64,000 bases of DNA from Longispora fulva (GCF_015751905.1 NZ_JADOUF010000001.1:7130001-7194000); one strand, 5' to 3'. Counted from the stretch's first letter, positions 32,423-41,728 are shown. Program-made: numbers and translations. The notes: a model not told the origin generated them from the letters alone.

Positions 32423-32480
32423 GGTAGGCGTCACGGTGGGTCAGGGTGAGATAGACCCTGCCCCGGTCAGGTGATATTCG
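32423..32480 (-). promoter_or_regulatory. Conserved operator-like sequence, copy 1
   Basis: Shares GGTAGxxGTCACGGTGGGTC and a downstream GGTCAxGTGATAT with copies at 41,606 and 45,500. The next 45 bases toward the gene (including TTGATCACCCG and GCCCAAGATC) also match copy 2. About 120 bases upstream of the coupling-protein start. Confidence 0.6.
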
Positions 32481-32510
32481 TGACGGACGATGCGTCCTGT
32501 GGCGGGTACG

Positions 32511-32544
32511 GCTTCGGCCCGCCGGAGGACCGGCGGGCCGAAGC
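32511..32544. terminator. 15-bp hairpin, duplicated at 41,693
   Basis: GCTTCGGCCCGCCGG and CCGGCGGGCCGAAGC around AGGA. It ends the long T4SS operon at 32,637 and is nearly identical to the hairpin at 41,693-41,728. The rest of 32,302-32,636 has no gene. Confidence 0.75.
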
Positions 32545-32636
32545 TATGCGTTCTTCAGGACGTCAGTTCGCGGCGCGTACCCCACCGGACTGCGATACGG
32601 CGGCCCCGGGTGTCGGCGCCGTCGACGACCCCGCGC

Positions 32637-34094
32637 TCATCCGGTGCTCGCTTGCAGGAGTCGCACGGCGGCATCGGTGTCGTACAGCCACGACTCGTCA
32701 TCGACCAGGGAAAGCTCCACGGGGATGCCGATCCGCTCGCCGGTTTTGATCAGGTACTTGCCCCTGCCGGGATGCACCGCACCGGGCAGCCACGTCTCGG
32801 GTGCCGCCCACGACCGGACCAGCCCCGCCTCGGGGTCCGTTAGCAGCATGATCTCCCGGATGCGCTCGACCTCCTTGGCCGGCAATCCAGCCATGATGAC
32901 GATCGCTGCCCGTTCGATGAACCCCTTCGCTTTCGCCTTGTCCTCGTCGCGGCCGAGGGCTTCCAGGTCGATGACCGAGTGCGTCGACATCAGGCTGGCC
33001 ATCCCGAGGTGCCGGTTCAACCTGGTGAGCGCGTCGGCGAGCTCGACCAGGCCCGGGGCGCCCCGGATCACCCGCCACAGCTCATCCAGGATGGCAAGGA
33101 AGGTCCGCTGCGGGGCCAGGCCCTGTTCGGCGAGCGCGGCGGCGGCGTCCACGCACGCGTACCCATAGGCCCAGCAGCACAACATCGCCGCGGCGACCAG
33201 GGTGTCCCCGGCCCCGGCCAGGGCGGAGATGTCCATCGACACCGCCGGCGCGTCCAAGTTCACGGCCGTGGTGGTCGGCCCGTCGAACAGCCCCTTCAGC
33301 GAGCCGTCGCACAGCAGGGTCAGCGTGAAGACCATGTCCCGCGCGCTGTCCATGTAGGACTCGGCGTTGTCGGTCCATGCCGCGTCGAGGAGTTCGGCGG
33401 GGCACTCGCGGATCAGGGCCAGCACGTCCGGGATGGTCGGGTCGCGGTCGAGCTTGCTGGTCAGGATGTCCAGCGCCCGGCCGAGGATGACGTGCTCGAC
33501 GTTCTTCACCGGGCCGCCGCGGACCAGGGTGCACAGCGCGATCAACAGGTCGAGGCGGCGGCCACGGATCTCCAGCCGGAGCCGTTCGGCCTCGCGGCCG
33601 GTCATCCGGGCCATCGCCTGGCCCAGCGGCCCGGCGTCGAGCGGGTTGATGGTGTCGAGCCCCCTGCCGACGCGGATCACCTGGCCGCCTAGGTACTCCA
33701 CGAGCCGGGTGTACTCGCCCTTCGTGTCGCCCAGGATCAGCGCCCGGGTGCCGAATGACGTCATCCCCATGACCAGCCGCTTGGTGATCGCGCTCTTGCC
33801 GGAGCCGGGCTGGCCGACCAGGAAGATGCCCGGGTTGGTGGTCAGGCCCGCGCGCATCCAGGCCAGCGGGTCCATGCACACGACCTCGCCCCACAGCATG
33901 TGCCGGCCGATGGGCACGCCGGTGACGGGCGACCCGCTCCCGGCGACGTACGGAAACAACCCGCAGACCTGCGTGGTGGTGCCCTGATAGGACATGCCGG
34001 TCGGAATGTTCGCGGCGCGGCCGAGCCCCCGGCCCCGCCAGCCCCAGGCCGGGGCCAGCGGAACGGCCGGAGTGCGTGGTGCCTTGCGGGTCAT
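32637..34094 (-). CDS. VirB4-type T4SS ATPase
   Basis: 485 residues from ATG 34094, overlapping the SCO6880-like stop (ATGA). Walker A VGQPGSGKSA (about 89-98) and Walker B FLAILDELWR (about 347-356), with a C-terminal ATPase core (HLGMASLMSTHSVIDLEAL). VirB4 energises pilus or channel assembly. The usual N-terminal VirB4 domain is lacking and is probably supplied by the gene just upstream. Last gene of the operon beginning at 41,439. Confidence 0.8.
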   Translation of the reverse strand: MTRKAPRTPAVPLAPAWGWRGRGLGRAANIPTGMSYQGTTTQVCGLFPYVAGSGSPVTGVPIGRHMLWGEVVCMDPLAWMRAGLTTNPGIFLVGQPGSGKSAITKRLVMGMTSFGTRALILGDTKGEYTRLVEYLGGQVIRVGRGLDTINPLDAGPLGQAMARMTGREAERLRLEIRGRRLDLLIALCTLVRGGPVKNVEHVILGRALDILTSKLDRDPTIPDVLALIRECPAELLDAAWTDNAESYMDSARDMVFTLTLLCDGSLKGLFDGPTTTAVNLDAPAVSMDISALAGAGDTLVAAAMLCCWAYGYACVDAAAALAEQGLAPQRTFLAILDELWRVIRGAPGLVELADALTRLNRHLGMASLMSTHSVIDLEALGRDEDKAKAKGFIERAAIVIMAGLPAKEVERIREIMLLTDPEAGLVRSWAAPETWLPGAVHPGRGKYLIKTGERIGIPVELSLVDDESWLYDTDAAVRLLQASTG

Positions 34095-35578
34095 CGCGGC
34101 CACCTCCTTGCCAGGTCGGCGGGGTTGATGCCCAGCGGCAGGGTGACGGCGAACCCGGCGGCCTGCGCCCGCCACGCCCGCCTAAGCCGGATCTTGGCCG
34201 TCTCCACGCGGGCTTCGATGTCGGCGACGGCGGCGTGCAGGTCATCGGGGTCGAGGACCGTCACGGTGCAGAACATGTTCACGTCGGTCATGCCGGCGCC
34301 GGCCGCCTCCTCGTGGGCGGACTGTTCGGCGCGCTGGCGGTCGGCGATCTCCCGGGCGGTCGCGTCCCGGCCTGCCCGGCGTGCGACCTCCGCGCGGAAA
34401 TGCGCCGCGTTGACCTCGGACTCCAACTGCCGGGCGGCCTCGGCGGCGGTGGACGGCACGTACTGCAGCGTCACCCGCTTGGGGAACCGGCCCGGTGAGA
34501 CCAGACGGGCGAGAACATCGGAGTTCACGGCCTGGCGTGGCGCCTCGTGCCAGGCCCAGGACACCGACACCCCGGAGTCGTGCTCGTAGCGGTCGTGGTG
34601 CTCCTGTGCAGCTACCGGCCCCGCATCAGCCCATGTCAGCAGCGCGGCCGGATCCGGCGACGCCAGTGCCCGGCTGATCGCCCCGCGCTCGGCCGGGTCG
34701 AAGGCCGTGCGGACCATCCCGACGAGCTCCGGGGCGCTGGCCCGACCGAGGACGGTCACCCCGCACGCGCCCAGCGAGCTGGTCAGCCCGTGCAGGGTGC
34801 GGGAGAACTCAGCCAGGGCATCGGGCAGTTCCTTCGGCCGAGCCGGCGAACTCGCCGGGTCGAAGGTGATCGAGACCCGGGTGTCCACCTGCGCCGCGGC
34901 GGCCGGCGACTGGCGGACCAGCTCACCCATCAGCCGCCGGGCGTTCTCCGGTGCGTCCGGATCCATCCGGGCCGCGACGTAGTCGGCGAGGGTGGATCCC
35001 GGGTCGGGGGCTGTGTCGATGGTGACGGTGACCCAGCGGATCGCTGACGCGTGCCCGAGGCTGGCGACCCAGGAACCCCAGTTCGCCACCCAGGCGTCAG
35101 CGTCGCCACGGTCAGCCAGCCACGTCGAGGACGAAGCGCAGCGCACCGTCGCGGTCAGCATCCCCGACCTCTGGTCCCACACCACGCCGTACTGCCCGCC
35201 CAGACCGTCTTCGGCCGACAGCAGCGACAGCGGGGCCAGGGCGCCGGGCAGGTCGAAGGCATGGTCGTGGGCGACCATCACCCCGCCGCGCCAGCTGGTG
35301 TGACCCCGCAGCCGGGTCCACCGCCACCGGATCCTCTCCTGTACCGCGTGAGACAGCGGAACACCGTCCCAGCGCACGATCGTGACCACGGCGACGATCA
35401 ACGCCGGGCCAAGCATCCACAGCGCGGCCTTCAGCGACAGCGACGCCGTGCCCAGGACCGCCACGGCCGTGCCGAGCACGACGATCGAGGCCACCGGCCC
35501 GAGGCCGAACATGCCGATCCCGCGCGCCCGGCGCCACCCGCCGTATGTACGAACCTGCTCCGCAGTTGGCGCGGTCAC
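34091..35578 (-). CDS. SCO6880-type T4SS protein (VirB4 N-terminal partner)
   Basis: 495 residues. Two N-terminal membrane segments (about 22-42 and 50-66), then a large soluble alpha/beta domain and a helical Glu/Arg-rich stretch (about 390-430, REIADRQRAEQSAHEEAAGAG). Actinobacterial conjugation loci often carry such a protein just before the ATPase half. It overlaps both neighbours by 4 bases, which supports a two-subunit VirB4. Confidence 0.7.
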   Translation of the reverse strand: MTAPTAEQVRTYGGWRRARGIGMFGLGPVASIVVLGTAVAVLGTASLSLKAALWMLGPALIVAVVTIVRWDGVPLSHAVQERIRWRWTRLRGHTSWRGGVMVAHDHAFDLPGALAPLSLLSAEDGLGGQYGVVWDQRSGMLTATVRCASSSTWLADRGDADAWVANWGSWVASLGHASAIRWVTVTIDTAPDPGSTLADYVAARMDPDAPENARRLMGELVRQSPAAAAQVDTRVSITFDPASSPARPKELPDALAEFSRTLHGLTSSLGACGVTVLGRASAPELVGMVRTAFDPAERGAISRALASPDPAALLTWADAGPVAAQEHHDRYEHDSGVSVSWAWHEAPRQAVNSDVLARLVSPGRFPKRVTLQYVPSTAAEAARQLESEVNAAHFRAEVARRAGRDATAREIADRQRAEQSAHEEAAGAGMTDVNMFCTVTVLDPDDLHAAVADIEARVETAKIRLRRAWRAQAAGFAVTLPLGINPADLARRWPR

Positions 35579-36870
35579 TTGTCTCCCCCCTTAGTAGCTG
35601 CGTTGGTGGTGGCGTCCGCTGCGGACTTCGCCCCGCTCGCCAGGGCCTGCCCCGCGGCCACCGCGACACCCGCAGGACCCGCCGCGGCAGTACCGCCCCC
35701 GACCTTGCCCGCGGCTGCGGCATTCGCGCCCGGTGCGCTGAGCCCGCCCGGCTTGGCGGCAGGACCGCCCGGCGCTTGGGCTGCCGGAGCCGATGCCGCA
35801 GGCTTGCCGGGTGCGGCACCCTGCTTCGGTGGCTGCGGGGACTGCGGATTCGTGCTGCCGCCAACGTCGCCGGATCCGGTACCAGGTTTCGCGCCCGACG
35901 GCATACTGCGCTGCATCCAGCGCGCATGGTCAACCGGAGAAGAACCTCCACCTCCACCGCCGCCAGCTCCGCCGCCGCCGCCGAGCCAGGACGCGGCGTG
36001 CATCGCGCCTCCGGCGGCGGCCAACCCCGTGGCCAGGCCGCCGCCGGATGACTCGATCGCCCCGGGTGCCCAGGTGAAGAACTTCATCAGCGCGGGCATC
36101 GCGATGATGGCCAGCAGCAGCACCGCCAGGCCCATGAACTGGACCCGGGTGTCCTTCCCGCTGCCGATCATCACGAAGCCGACCTTGTAGACGAGCGCTG
36201 CAGCGGGCTTCCAACAGATCAGCGCCACACCCCAGCCGATGATCTTCCTCAGCCACGGGCGGGTCGCCGTGGTGAACTGTCCGGAGGCGGCGAGCACGAT
36301 CACGCCGCTCAGGATGATCACGGAGCCCTCGCGGAACATCAACAGGAACGTCTGCACGATCGCGGCGAGGATGACGATGATGCCCAGGATGATCGTCAAC
36401 CCCGGGTTGGAGACGTAGGCCATCGTCAGCGCATTCGTCAGGCGCTTGCCGAACATGTCCCCGTCCGGGGAGGACAACACCCAGGTGCTGAAGGCGTCGC
36501 CGGCCTTCAGCGCGGTGGCGGGACCGAAGACTCCGATGGCCGACCACAGCGCGACGTGCCACATGCCCCGGCCGATGTCGATCAGCGGGGCGGGCTTACG
36601 GGACAGGGCCATTCTCGTGCCCTGCCAGATGATGCCGGAGAACGCGACGATGAACGCGATGGGCAGGACCAGGCCGCGGATCTTCATCACGACGCTGTCC
36701 TCGCCCTCCAGGTTGATCGAGGGCACCGACAGCCACCAGGTCAGCATGGTCTTGATGACCGAGCCGGCGGCATCGGCCATCGCCTTGGCCAGGCCGTTGA
36801 CCCCGGCACCGAACACGTCAGTGGGGCCGGGCAGGCATCCCAGAGGATCTTCGAATGGGTCGCAGGCCAT
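35575..36870 (-). CDS. VirB6/TrbL-like polytopic membrane protein
   Basis: 431 residues, ATG 36870 with GAGGAGGTG. About seven membrane segments in residues 60-275 (LVLPIAFIVAFSGIIW, LTIILGIIVILAAIVQTFLLMF, VIILSGVIVLAASG, FMGLAVLLLAIIAMPALM). Then a Gly/Ala/Pro-rich low-complexity C-terminal half with a run of glycines. VirB6-like proteins line the inner-membrane part of the channel. The stop overlaps the next start. Confidence 0.75.
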   Translation of the reverse strand: MACDPFEDPLGCLPGPTDVFGAGVNGLAKAMADAAGSVIKTMLTWWLSVPSINLEGEDSVVMKIRGLVLPIAFIVAFSGIIWQGTRMALSRKPAPLIDIGRGMWHVALWSAIGVFGPATALKAGDAFSTWVLSSPDGDMFGKRLTNALTMAYVSNPGLTIILGIIVILAAIVQTFLLMFREGSVIILSGVIVLAASGQFTTATRPWLRKIIGWGVALICWKPAAALVYKVGFVMIGSGKDTRVQFMGLAVLLLAIIAMPALMKFFTWAPGAIESSGGGLATGLAAAGGAMHAASWLGGGGGAGGGGGGGSSPVDHARWMQRSMPSGAKPGTGSGDVGGSTNPQSPQPPKQGAAPGKPAASAPAAQAPGGPAAKPGGLSAPGANAAAAGKVGGGTAAAGPAGVAVAAGQALASGAKSAADATTNAATKGGDK

Positions 36871-36876
36871 GAGATG

Positions 36877-37563
36877 TCACCTCCTCGGTGGGAATGTCGT
36901 GTACCCGGCGGCACTGGTCACCGACGCGGCGGCGGTCTCCCACAGCCCGTTCGGCGGAGCGACCAGCCGCCAGTCGTTGTTGATCCATTGCACCTGCAGG
37001 CGGAAGTCGACCAGCGCGGGCGTTCCGGCCCGCGCCGGGCCGGTGAGCAGCAGCCGCAGGTAGGCCGTCTCGGGCGTGTAGGTCTCCACCCGGTAGCCGG
37101 TCAGCGTCGCCGCCGCCGCGCCGGTGGTGGTGGTCTGCTCGGTGGCGGCGAGCAGGGCGGCCTGATCCACGCCGGTGACCTGGTCGTTGATGGTCGGCCG
37201 GTAGATCTCGGGTCCGGCGGTGGCCACGCACCGGGCCATGATGTGCACACCGGCCAGCAGCGCGCCGGTCGGCGTGTGCGCGAAGCCCAGCGCCCGGCCG
37301 TCACGTTCGTTGCCTGGCCCCGATTTCGCGGACACCGGCAGTGCGACACCGTGCATGTCCGTCCAGCGCACATCCGACAGGTCCACCGTCGCGGCGGTCA
37401 CCGCCGGAGCCGGCGACGCCGACATGGTGGCCGCGCCGGTCGGTGCGGGCGACCCGTTCGGGGTGGCGGTGCGGTTCGGCGCGTACAACGCCAGCCCGAC
37501 ACAGCCGAGCACCAGGACGGCGACGCCACCGAACAGCAACACCTTGCGGGAGGCAGAGTTCAT
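36877..37563 (-). CDS. VirB8/TcpC-like bitopic protein
   Basis: 228 residues. One membrane segment (about 8-27, VLLFGGVAVLVLGCVGLALY), then a Pro/Ala/Thr linker and an outer domain (about 60-228) that could be NTF2-like (ATLTGYRVETYTPETAYLRL, VDFRLQVQWINNDWRLVAPP). The pattern 'v..W...DWRL' near the end is typical of the VirB8/TcpC-type domains of Gram-positive T4SS. Assignment rests on pattern and position. Confidence 0.6.
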   Translation of the reverse strand: MNSASRKVLLFGGVAVLVLGCVGLALYAPNRTATPNGSPAPTGAATMSASPAPAVTAATVDLSDVRWTDMHGVALPVSAKSGPGNERDGRALGFAHTPTGALLAGVHIMARCVATAGPEIYRPTINDQVTGVDQAALLAATEQTTTTGAAAATLTGYRVETYTPETAYLRLLLTGPARAGTPALVDFRLQVQWINNDWRLVAPPNGLWETAAASVTSAAGYTTFPPRR

Positions 37564-37573
37564 CTCTGTGTCC

Positions 37574-37867
37574 TTACTGGAGGATGAGGGCCGCGAGTCC
37601 GGCCCCGGCTGAGGCTAGCGACAGGCCGCCAATGATCCACGGGATTCCCGACGCGCCGTCGGCTGCCATCGCCGATCGGTTCCGTCGACCGGCGATCATC
37701 ATCACCGCCGAGATCGTGAACCCGACGCCGCCAGCCAGGAGCGCACCCCACTTCATCCAGCTCAGGAACAACTCGGCCGGCTTCTCCAGCCCCGGCGGAG
37801 GTGCGGGCGGCGGGTTGAGCGGGTTGGGTTCGAGGGCGAGGTACTGCAGGACTGTGTCGCGAATCAT
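37574..37867 (-). CDS. VirB2/pilin-like small membrane protein
   Basis: 97 residues with a Pro-rich N-terminus (about 15-27) and two membrane segments (FLSWMKWGALLAGGVGFTISAVMMIAG and GIPWIIGGLSLASAGAGLAALIL). This is the size and topology of VirB2/TrbC-like or PrgI-like subunits of Gram-positive T4SS. ATG 37867 overlaps the upstream stop. Confidence 0.55.
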   Translation of the reverse strand: MIRDTVLQYLALEPNPLNPPPAPPPGLEKPAELFLSWMKWGALLAGGVGFTISAVMMIAGRRNRSAMAADGASGIPWIIGGLSLASAGAGLAALILQ

Positions 37868-38367
37868 GACGGGATGCCTCCTTCGGGGGCTGCGAGCGCC
37901 GCGCGGATGCGCGCGAGCGCGGAGGTGACCGCCCGGGGAATCCGGGCAGACAGCGGGTCATCGAGGTAGCGCCACCGGCCCACGAACGGCACCCGCACGA
38001 CCGCGGGCACCAGTGGCCCGAGCGTCACCAGGCGCCGGGTCGCCGTCATCGGTTCAGGCCACGGGCCGTCACCGACCACGACCAGAGCCAGCGCGGCGAG
38101 GCTGGGCTGCGCGCGCAGCGCGGCGAGGACGCTGACCGCAGCCCGGGAGCCATACGGCGTCCCCCGGGCCACCAGCAGCAGCCGCGCCTGCGGCGGAGGC
38201 GCCCAGCCTGTGGGCAGGTCCGGGAGTTCGAGTAGCCGCGCCAGGGTGCTCGCTCCAGCACCGCCGTGGCAGCCGTGAACGATCGGGCCCGATGGCGGGC
38301 CCGCCGGAAAGAACGTCACCGGGGAATGGGGAGCGGCGAAAGCCATGCCTTTGTCCTTTGTGGTCAC
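37864..38367 (-). CDS. Small P-loop-like protein of the T4SS operon
   Basis: 167 residues from GTG 38367, which overlaps the preceding stop (GTGA); ATG 38346 is the alternative. HGCHGGAGASTLARLLEL (about 32-49) resembles a degenerate ParA/MinD Walker A; then RLLLVARGTPYGSRAA and LALVVVGDG follow like the core of a P-loop fold. It is common between the hydrolase and pilin-like genes in actinobacterial conjugation loci. Function unknown. Confidence 0.55.
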   Translation of the reverse strand: MTTKDKGMAFAAPHSPVTFFPAGPPSGPIVHGCHGGAGASTLARLLELPDLPTGWAPPPQARLLLVARGTPYGSRAAVSVLAALRAQPSLAALALVVVGDGPWPEPMTATRRLVTLGPLVPAVVRVPFVGRWRYLDDPLSARIPRAVTSALARIRAALAAPEGGIPS

Positions 38368-39401
38368 TGGGCGTTGAGGTGATAGGGCGTCATGGAGTAG
38401 CCCGGAAAGTAGGGGTATGGGATGACGCGGTGCTTCGTGCCGCCGTCTCCGGCCTGCTCGAAGCCGACATAGGACCGGTGCGCGGCATCCGCCCAGCGCT
38501 CGAACAGCACGACGTGCCCCGCCGGCCCCGACGCCGGATTGATCAACATGTCGCCGGGCTGCAGCGCGGAGGCCGGGATCGGGGTGGAGCGCGCGGCCAG
38601 GCCGCCGGTGTCCAGGCCCGGCCCCGGGAGGCCGAGGGCCATGCTGACGTAGCCGGAGCAGTCGCGCCGGTAGCCGCCGAAGTAGGTCGACGGGTCGCTG
38701 GACGACAGGTACGGGACCGGCCCGCCCTGCCAGGCCGTCAGCCAGGTCGCCGCCCGCGCGAGCGAAGCCGTGGACGGGCTCGCGGCGTACTTGGGCAGCT
38801 TCTCCCTAATCAGGCGCGGATACTCGTGCGCCTGCCCGGCCGGCGGGACACCGTGGTTGGCCGAGACGCAGCCGCGCCCGCAGTTGTAACCGGCCAGCGC
38901 GATGTCGATCAGGTCGCCGGACAGCGAACGGTCGGCCAGGCCGCGGCGGGCGAACTCGACCAGGTCACACATCAACTTGCCCTGCGCCACGATCCCGTCC
39001 GCCGGGTCGAGGGGGTGATTGACGCCGTTGCCGTTGGCGTCAGCACCCCAGGTGGCGTAGGTGCCGAGCTGGAACTGCGCGACCCCGTAGGCGTCGCCGC
39101 CGCGTTCCGGCGGATTGTGGGCCACGGCATCCACGCGCCAGCCGGACTCCTGCTCGTCTTGGGCTGCGATCAGCGCGGGCGTGATGTCCTTGCAGGTCGT
39201 GCCGGCCCGAACCACCCACGCGACCAGGTCGGGCGGAACCGGGGCGTCAGCGCGCAGCGGCCCGCCGACCGTCCCCCAGGCCGACCCGGTACCCGCGTCG
39301 GCGGGATCGCCGGCCCCGAGGAACAGCACCATCACCAGCAGCGGCAGCACGAGGAACAGGGCGAGGATCCCGGCGACGGCGCCGGTCGCGGACTTGTTCA
39401 T
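38364..39401 (-). CDS. Two-domain cell-wall hydrolase (lytic transglycosylase + NlpC/P60)
   Basis: 345 residues, ATG 39401 overlapping the permease stop. N-terminal membrane anchor (about 10-30). An SLT-like domain (about 65-185) has the likely catalytic Glu in QDEQESGWRVDAV and GGDAYGVAQFQLGTYATWG. An NlpC/P60 domain (about 235-345) has RDCSGYVSMALGL (Cys) and GHVVLFERW (His). Such bifunctional enzymes (VirB1/TcpG/TcpI type) open peptidoglycan for the channel. Confidence 0.85.
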   Translation of the reverse strand: MNKSATGAVAGILALFLVLPLLVMVLFLGAGDPADAGTGSAWGTVGGPLRADAPVPPDLVAWVVRAGTTCKDITPALIAAQDEQESGWRVDAVAHNPPERGGDAYGVAQFQLGTYATWGADANGNGVNHPLDPADGIVAQGKLMCDLVEFARRGLADRSLSGDLIDIALAGYNCGRGCVSANHGVPPAGQAHEYPRLIREKLPKYAASPSTASLARAATWLTAWQGGPVPYLSSSDPSTYFGGYRRDCSGYVSMALGLPGPGLDTGGLAARSTPIPASALQPGDMLINPASGPAGHVVLFERWADAAHRSYVGFEQAGDGGTKHRVIPYPYFPGYSMTPYHLNAQ

Positions 39402-40393
39402 CGCACACCCACCCGCCGGTCGGCGCCGACGTCCAGCGCCGCCGGAGAGTCCGGGGCCGGGATGTGCCGGCGCCGGGCGGCCAGGGTGGCGGCGATGGTG
39501 GCGAACACGGAGGAGGCCAGCACGGCGACCGACGCTTGTGCTGCGGCCACCGGAACCAGCGCCGCCCAGCGCGGATCGGCGCTGGCGACCAGCTGCGGCA
39601 GCGCGCCGGAGTTGGCCGCGCACGCTCCGGCCGCCCAGCCGATCGCGGACGGGCGGTGCAGAAGCTTGCCCCAGGACAGCGCGACGATGCCGCCGGAGAT
39701 CGCGCCGAAGGCGACCGCCAGGACGATGCCCGCCGGAGCCTGGCGCACCAGTGCGGACAGCGGGATGCTCCAGCCCAGCCCGAAAGACAGCACCGGCAGC
39801 AGCGGCGCGAGCAGCCCGCGCAGCGGGGCCCGAATAGCCGGGGCCACGTTGCCGGCGACGAGACCGACCAGCAGGGGCAGGACCGAGTCCAGCAGCAGCC
39901 GCCAGGACACCGCGCCCGCGCTGCCCCGCCACGCAGCGATCACGAGCAGCGGGATCAGCGGCCCGGAGCTGAGCGCGGCGGCCAGGCATCCGGCGGCCAC
40001 GTCATCGGGCCCGCCGTACTTGCGGGCAATCGCCGCCCACATCGCGTACGAGTTCGACAGCCCGACCGCCAGCAACGTCAACAGCGGCACCCCGGCGATG
40101 CCGGAGTCGCCGAACGTCCAGCCGTAGGCCAGGATCATCGCGGCCGGCAGGATGGTCGTGCCCGCGAGCACCAGGGCGCTGCGCCCGGTGAGCCCGGCCA
40201 GCTCGCGGACCGAGATCTGCGCACCGACCGCGATGAGCAGCACCGCGATGCACGGGGTGGCCGCCTGGGTGAGCGCCGAGGTGATCGGCCCGAGAGCGTG
40301 CCGGTCGCACGCGGCCGACAGCACCGCCCCGGCCAGCAGTGGGACCAGGATGATCAGGCCCGGGATCCGGCCGAGCCGGGACACGGCGATCAT
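39398..40393 (-). CDS. KdgT-like (2-keto-3-deoxygluconate permease family) membrane protein
   Basis: 331 residues and about ten membrane segments. The start RIPGLIILVPLLAGAV and the following AATPCIAVLLIAVGAQI match the KdgT pattern RIPGGMMLVPLLLGA ... PILAVWFFCMGASI. The end ALVPVAAAQASVAVLASSVF matches APVAPAATALVATSVI. It overlaps both neighbours by 4 bases, so it is an integral part of the T4SS operon. A sugar-acid permease has no known job in conjugation; it may be repurposed as a channel or export component. Confidence 0.65.
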   Translation of the reverse strand: MIAVSRLGRIPGLIILVPLLAGAVLSAACDRHALGPITSALTQAATPCIAVLLIAVGAQISVRELAGLTGRSALVLAGTTILPAAMILAYGWTFGDSGIAGVPLLTLLAVGLSNSYAMWAAIARKYGGPDDVAAGCLAAALSSGPLIPLLVIAAWRGSAGAVSWRLLLDSVLPLLVGLVAGNVAPAIRAPLRGLLAPLLPVLSFGLGWSIPLSALVRQAPAGIVLAVAFGAISGGIVALSWGKLLHRPSAIGWAAGACAANSGALPQLVASADPRWAALVPVAAAQASVAVLASSVFATIAATLAARRRHIPAPDSPAALDVGADRRVGVR

Positions 40394-41439
40394 GTCGCCA
40401 CCCCGGTCACGTCAGCGCCGTCGCCGTCGTCGCTGGGCTGCCAGATCGGCGGCTCCAGCACGGCGGGGCAGCGTGCGAGCACGGCCGCGGCGACCTGGAC
40501 CAGCGCGCCGGTTGTGCGCCGCCGCAGCGCCGACAGGTCGATCGGTTCCGGGTGCGCGAGGTGCGGGTCGTACGGGATGCGCAGCACCTCGGTTCCCCCG
40601 GCGCGCATCGCGCGGGTGATGGCCAGGGCCTCGCGGTCGACGCGCGGCGAGGTAGTCATCACGACGACGAGGGCGGTCGCGGTGACCTCGCCGAATCCTG
40701 CGTCGGCCAGCCGGACCAGCAGGTGCTGGACGTGGCGGAGGGAGTCGGCGGTGGCGCGGGCGACCAGGACCGGCGCGGTCGCCGACCACAGCGCGGCCCG
40801 TGCCCACTCGACGTCGGCGGTGGGCAGGTCCAGCAGGGTCGCGGAGTACCAGCGCCGGGCGCGGGCGATCACCGGCGCCAGGGCGTGGAAGGACGGCGTC
40901 GCGGCCAGCTCGCGCTCGCCGAGCAGCACGTCCAGGCCGCCGGATGCGCGCTGCACCAGGGGAATGAAGTCCTCGGGCGTGGTGAGCTGGTCGGCCTGCT
41001 CGGCGGCGTCGGTGGTGGTGGCCTGCGAGTGGAGGGTGACCCGGTGCGCCAGGCCGCCCCACGGCCGCATCGTCGCGTCGACGGCCAGGACCGGGCGGGG
41101 CGCGGCGGTGGCCAGCAGCCCGCCGAGTGCGGCGGTGAGGGTGGAACGGCCGGTGCCGCCATCGGTGCCCGACACGCAGATCAGCGCGCCGTTGGGCATC
41201 AGACCGGCGGCGCGGCCGAAGACGGTGTGCACGCCCGCCATGCGGCGCAGTGCGCGCGGGATCGGCCGGCTGGCCAGCGGCGGGAGAGCGGCGTCGGACC
41301 CGTGCTCGGGGGCGAGCACGTCCACCGGCGGGGTCGCCACGTCCCACAGCGGGCTGGCGGGGAGGTTCGCGCCGGCCGGGCCGGGCATCGTCTGAGGGAC
41401 GCCCGACCCGGCCTTCTGGGTGATCGGTCCCCGGCTCAT
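40390..41439 (-). CDS. MinD/ParA-like ATPase
   Basis: 349 residues from ATG 41439. The deviant Walker A is GTDGGTGRSTLTAAL (about 95-109), with VLAVDATMRPWGGLAHR as the switch region. The N-terminal about 90 residues are Pro/Ala-rich. MinD-like proteins occur at the head of actinobacterial secretion loci (type VII and conjugative) and may position the machine. First gene of the nine-gene operon down to 32,637. Confidence 0.75.
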   Translation of the reverse strand: MSRGPITQKAGSGVPQTMPGPAGANLPASPLWDVATPPVDVLAPEHGSDAALPPLASRPIPRALRRMAGVHTVFGRAAGLMPNGALICVSGTDGGTGRSTLTAALGGLLATAAPRPVLAVDATMRPWGGLAHRVTLHSQATTTDAAEQADQLTTPEDFIPLVQRASGGLDVLLGERELAATPSFHALAPVIARARRWYSATLLDLPTADVEWARAALWSATAPVLVARATADSLRHVQHLLVRLADAGFGEVTATALVVVMTTSPRVDREALAITRAMRAGGTEVLRIPYDPHLAHPEPIDLSALRRRTTGALVQVAAAVLARCPAVLEPPIWQPSDDGDGADVTGVAT

Positions 41440-41605
41440 CGCAACCCACCTGCCACCACGCGGCGGCCCGCGGCCATCACTGGCTGCGGCCAGCCTGCGG
41501 CCGGACTCGCCCCCCGGCGTCCGGGCCGGTGGTGAACGAGATGGGTACGGGGTCTGCGCGCCGGATTGATCACCCGGTCGACGCTGCCCGCCCAAGATCG
41601 CCGCT

Positions 41606-41664
41606 GGTAGAGGTCACGGTGGGTCAGGGTGGGGCACGCGCCCCTGTGACCTGCGGATATGCAT
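41606..41664 (-). promoter_or_regulatory. Conserved operator-like sequence, copy 2
   Basis: GGTAGAGGTCACGGTGGGTC ... CTGTGACCTGCGGATAT; AGGTCAC and GTGACCT form an inverted repeat about 26 bases apart. It lies 167 bases upstream of the MinD-like start, and the 45 bases on its gene side match copy 1. Confidence 0.65.
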
Positions 41665-41692
41665 AGTTCCCGTTGGGGCTGGAGGTGGATAC

Positions 41693-41728
41693 GACTTCGG
41701 CCCGCCGGAGGACCGGCGGGCCGAAGTC
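41693..41728. terminator. 16-bp hairpin, twin of 32,511
   Basis: GACTTCGGCCCGCCGG and CCGGCGGGCCGAAGTC around AGGA. It ends the leftward secreted-protein operon (41,745-45,275). Confidence 0.75.
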
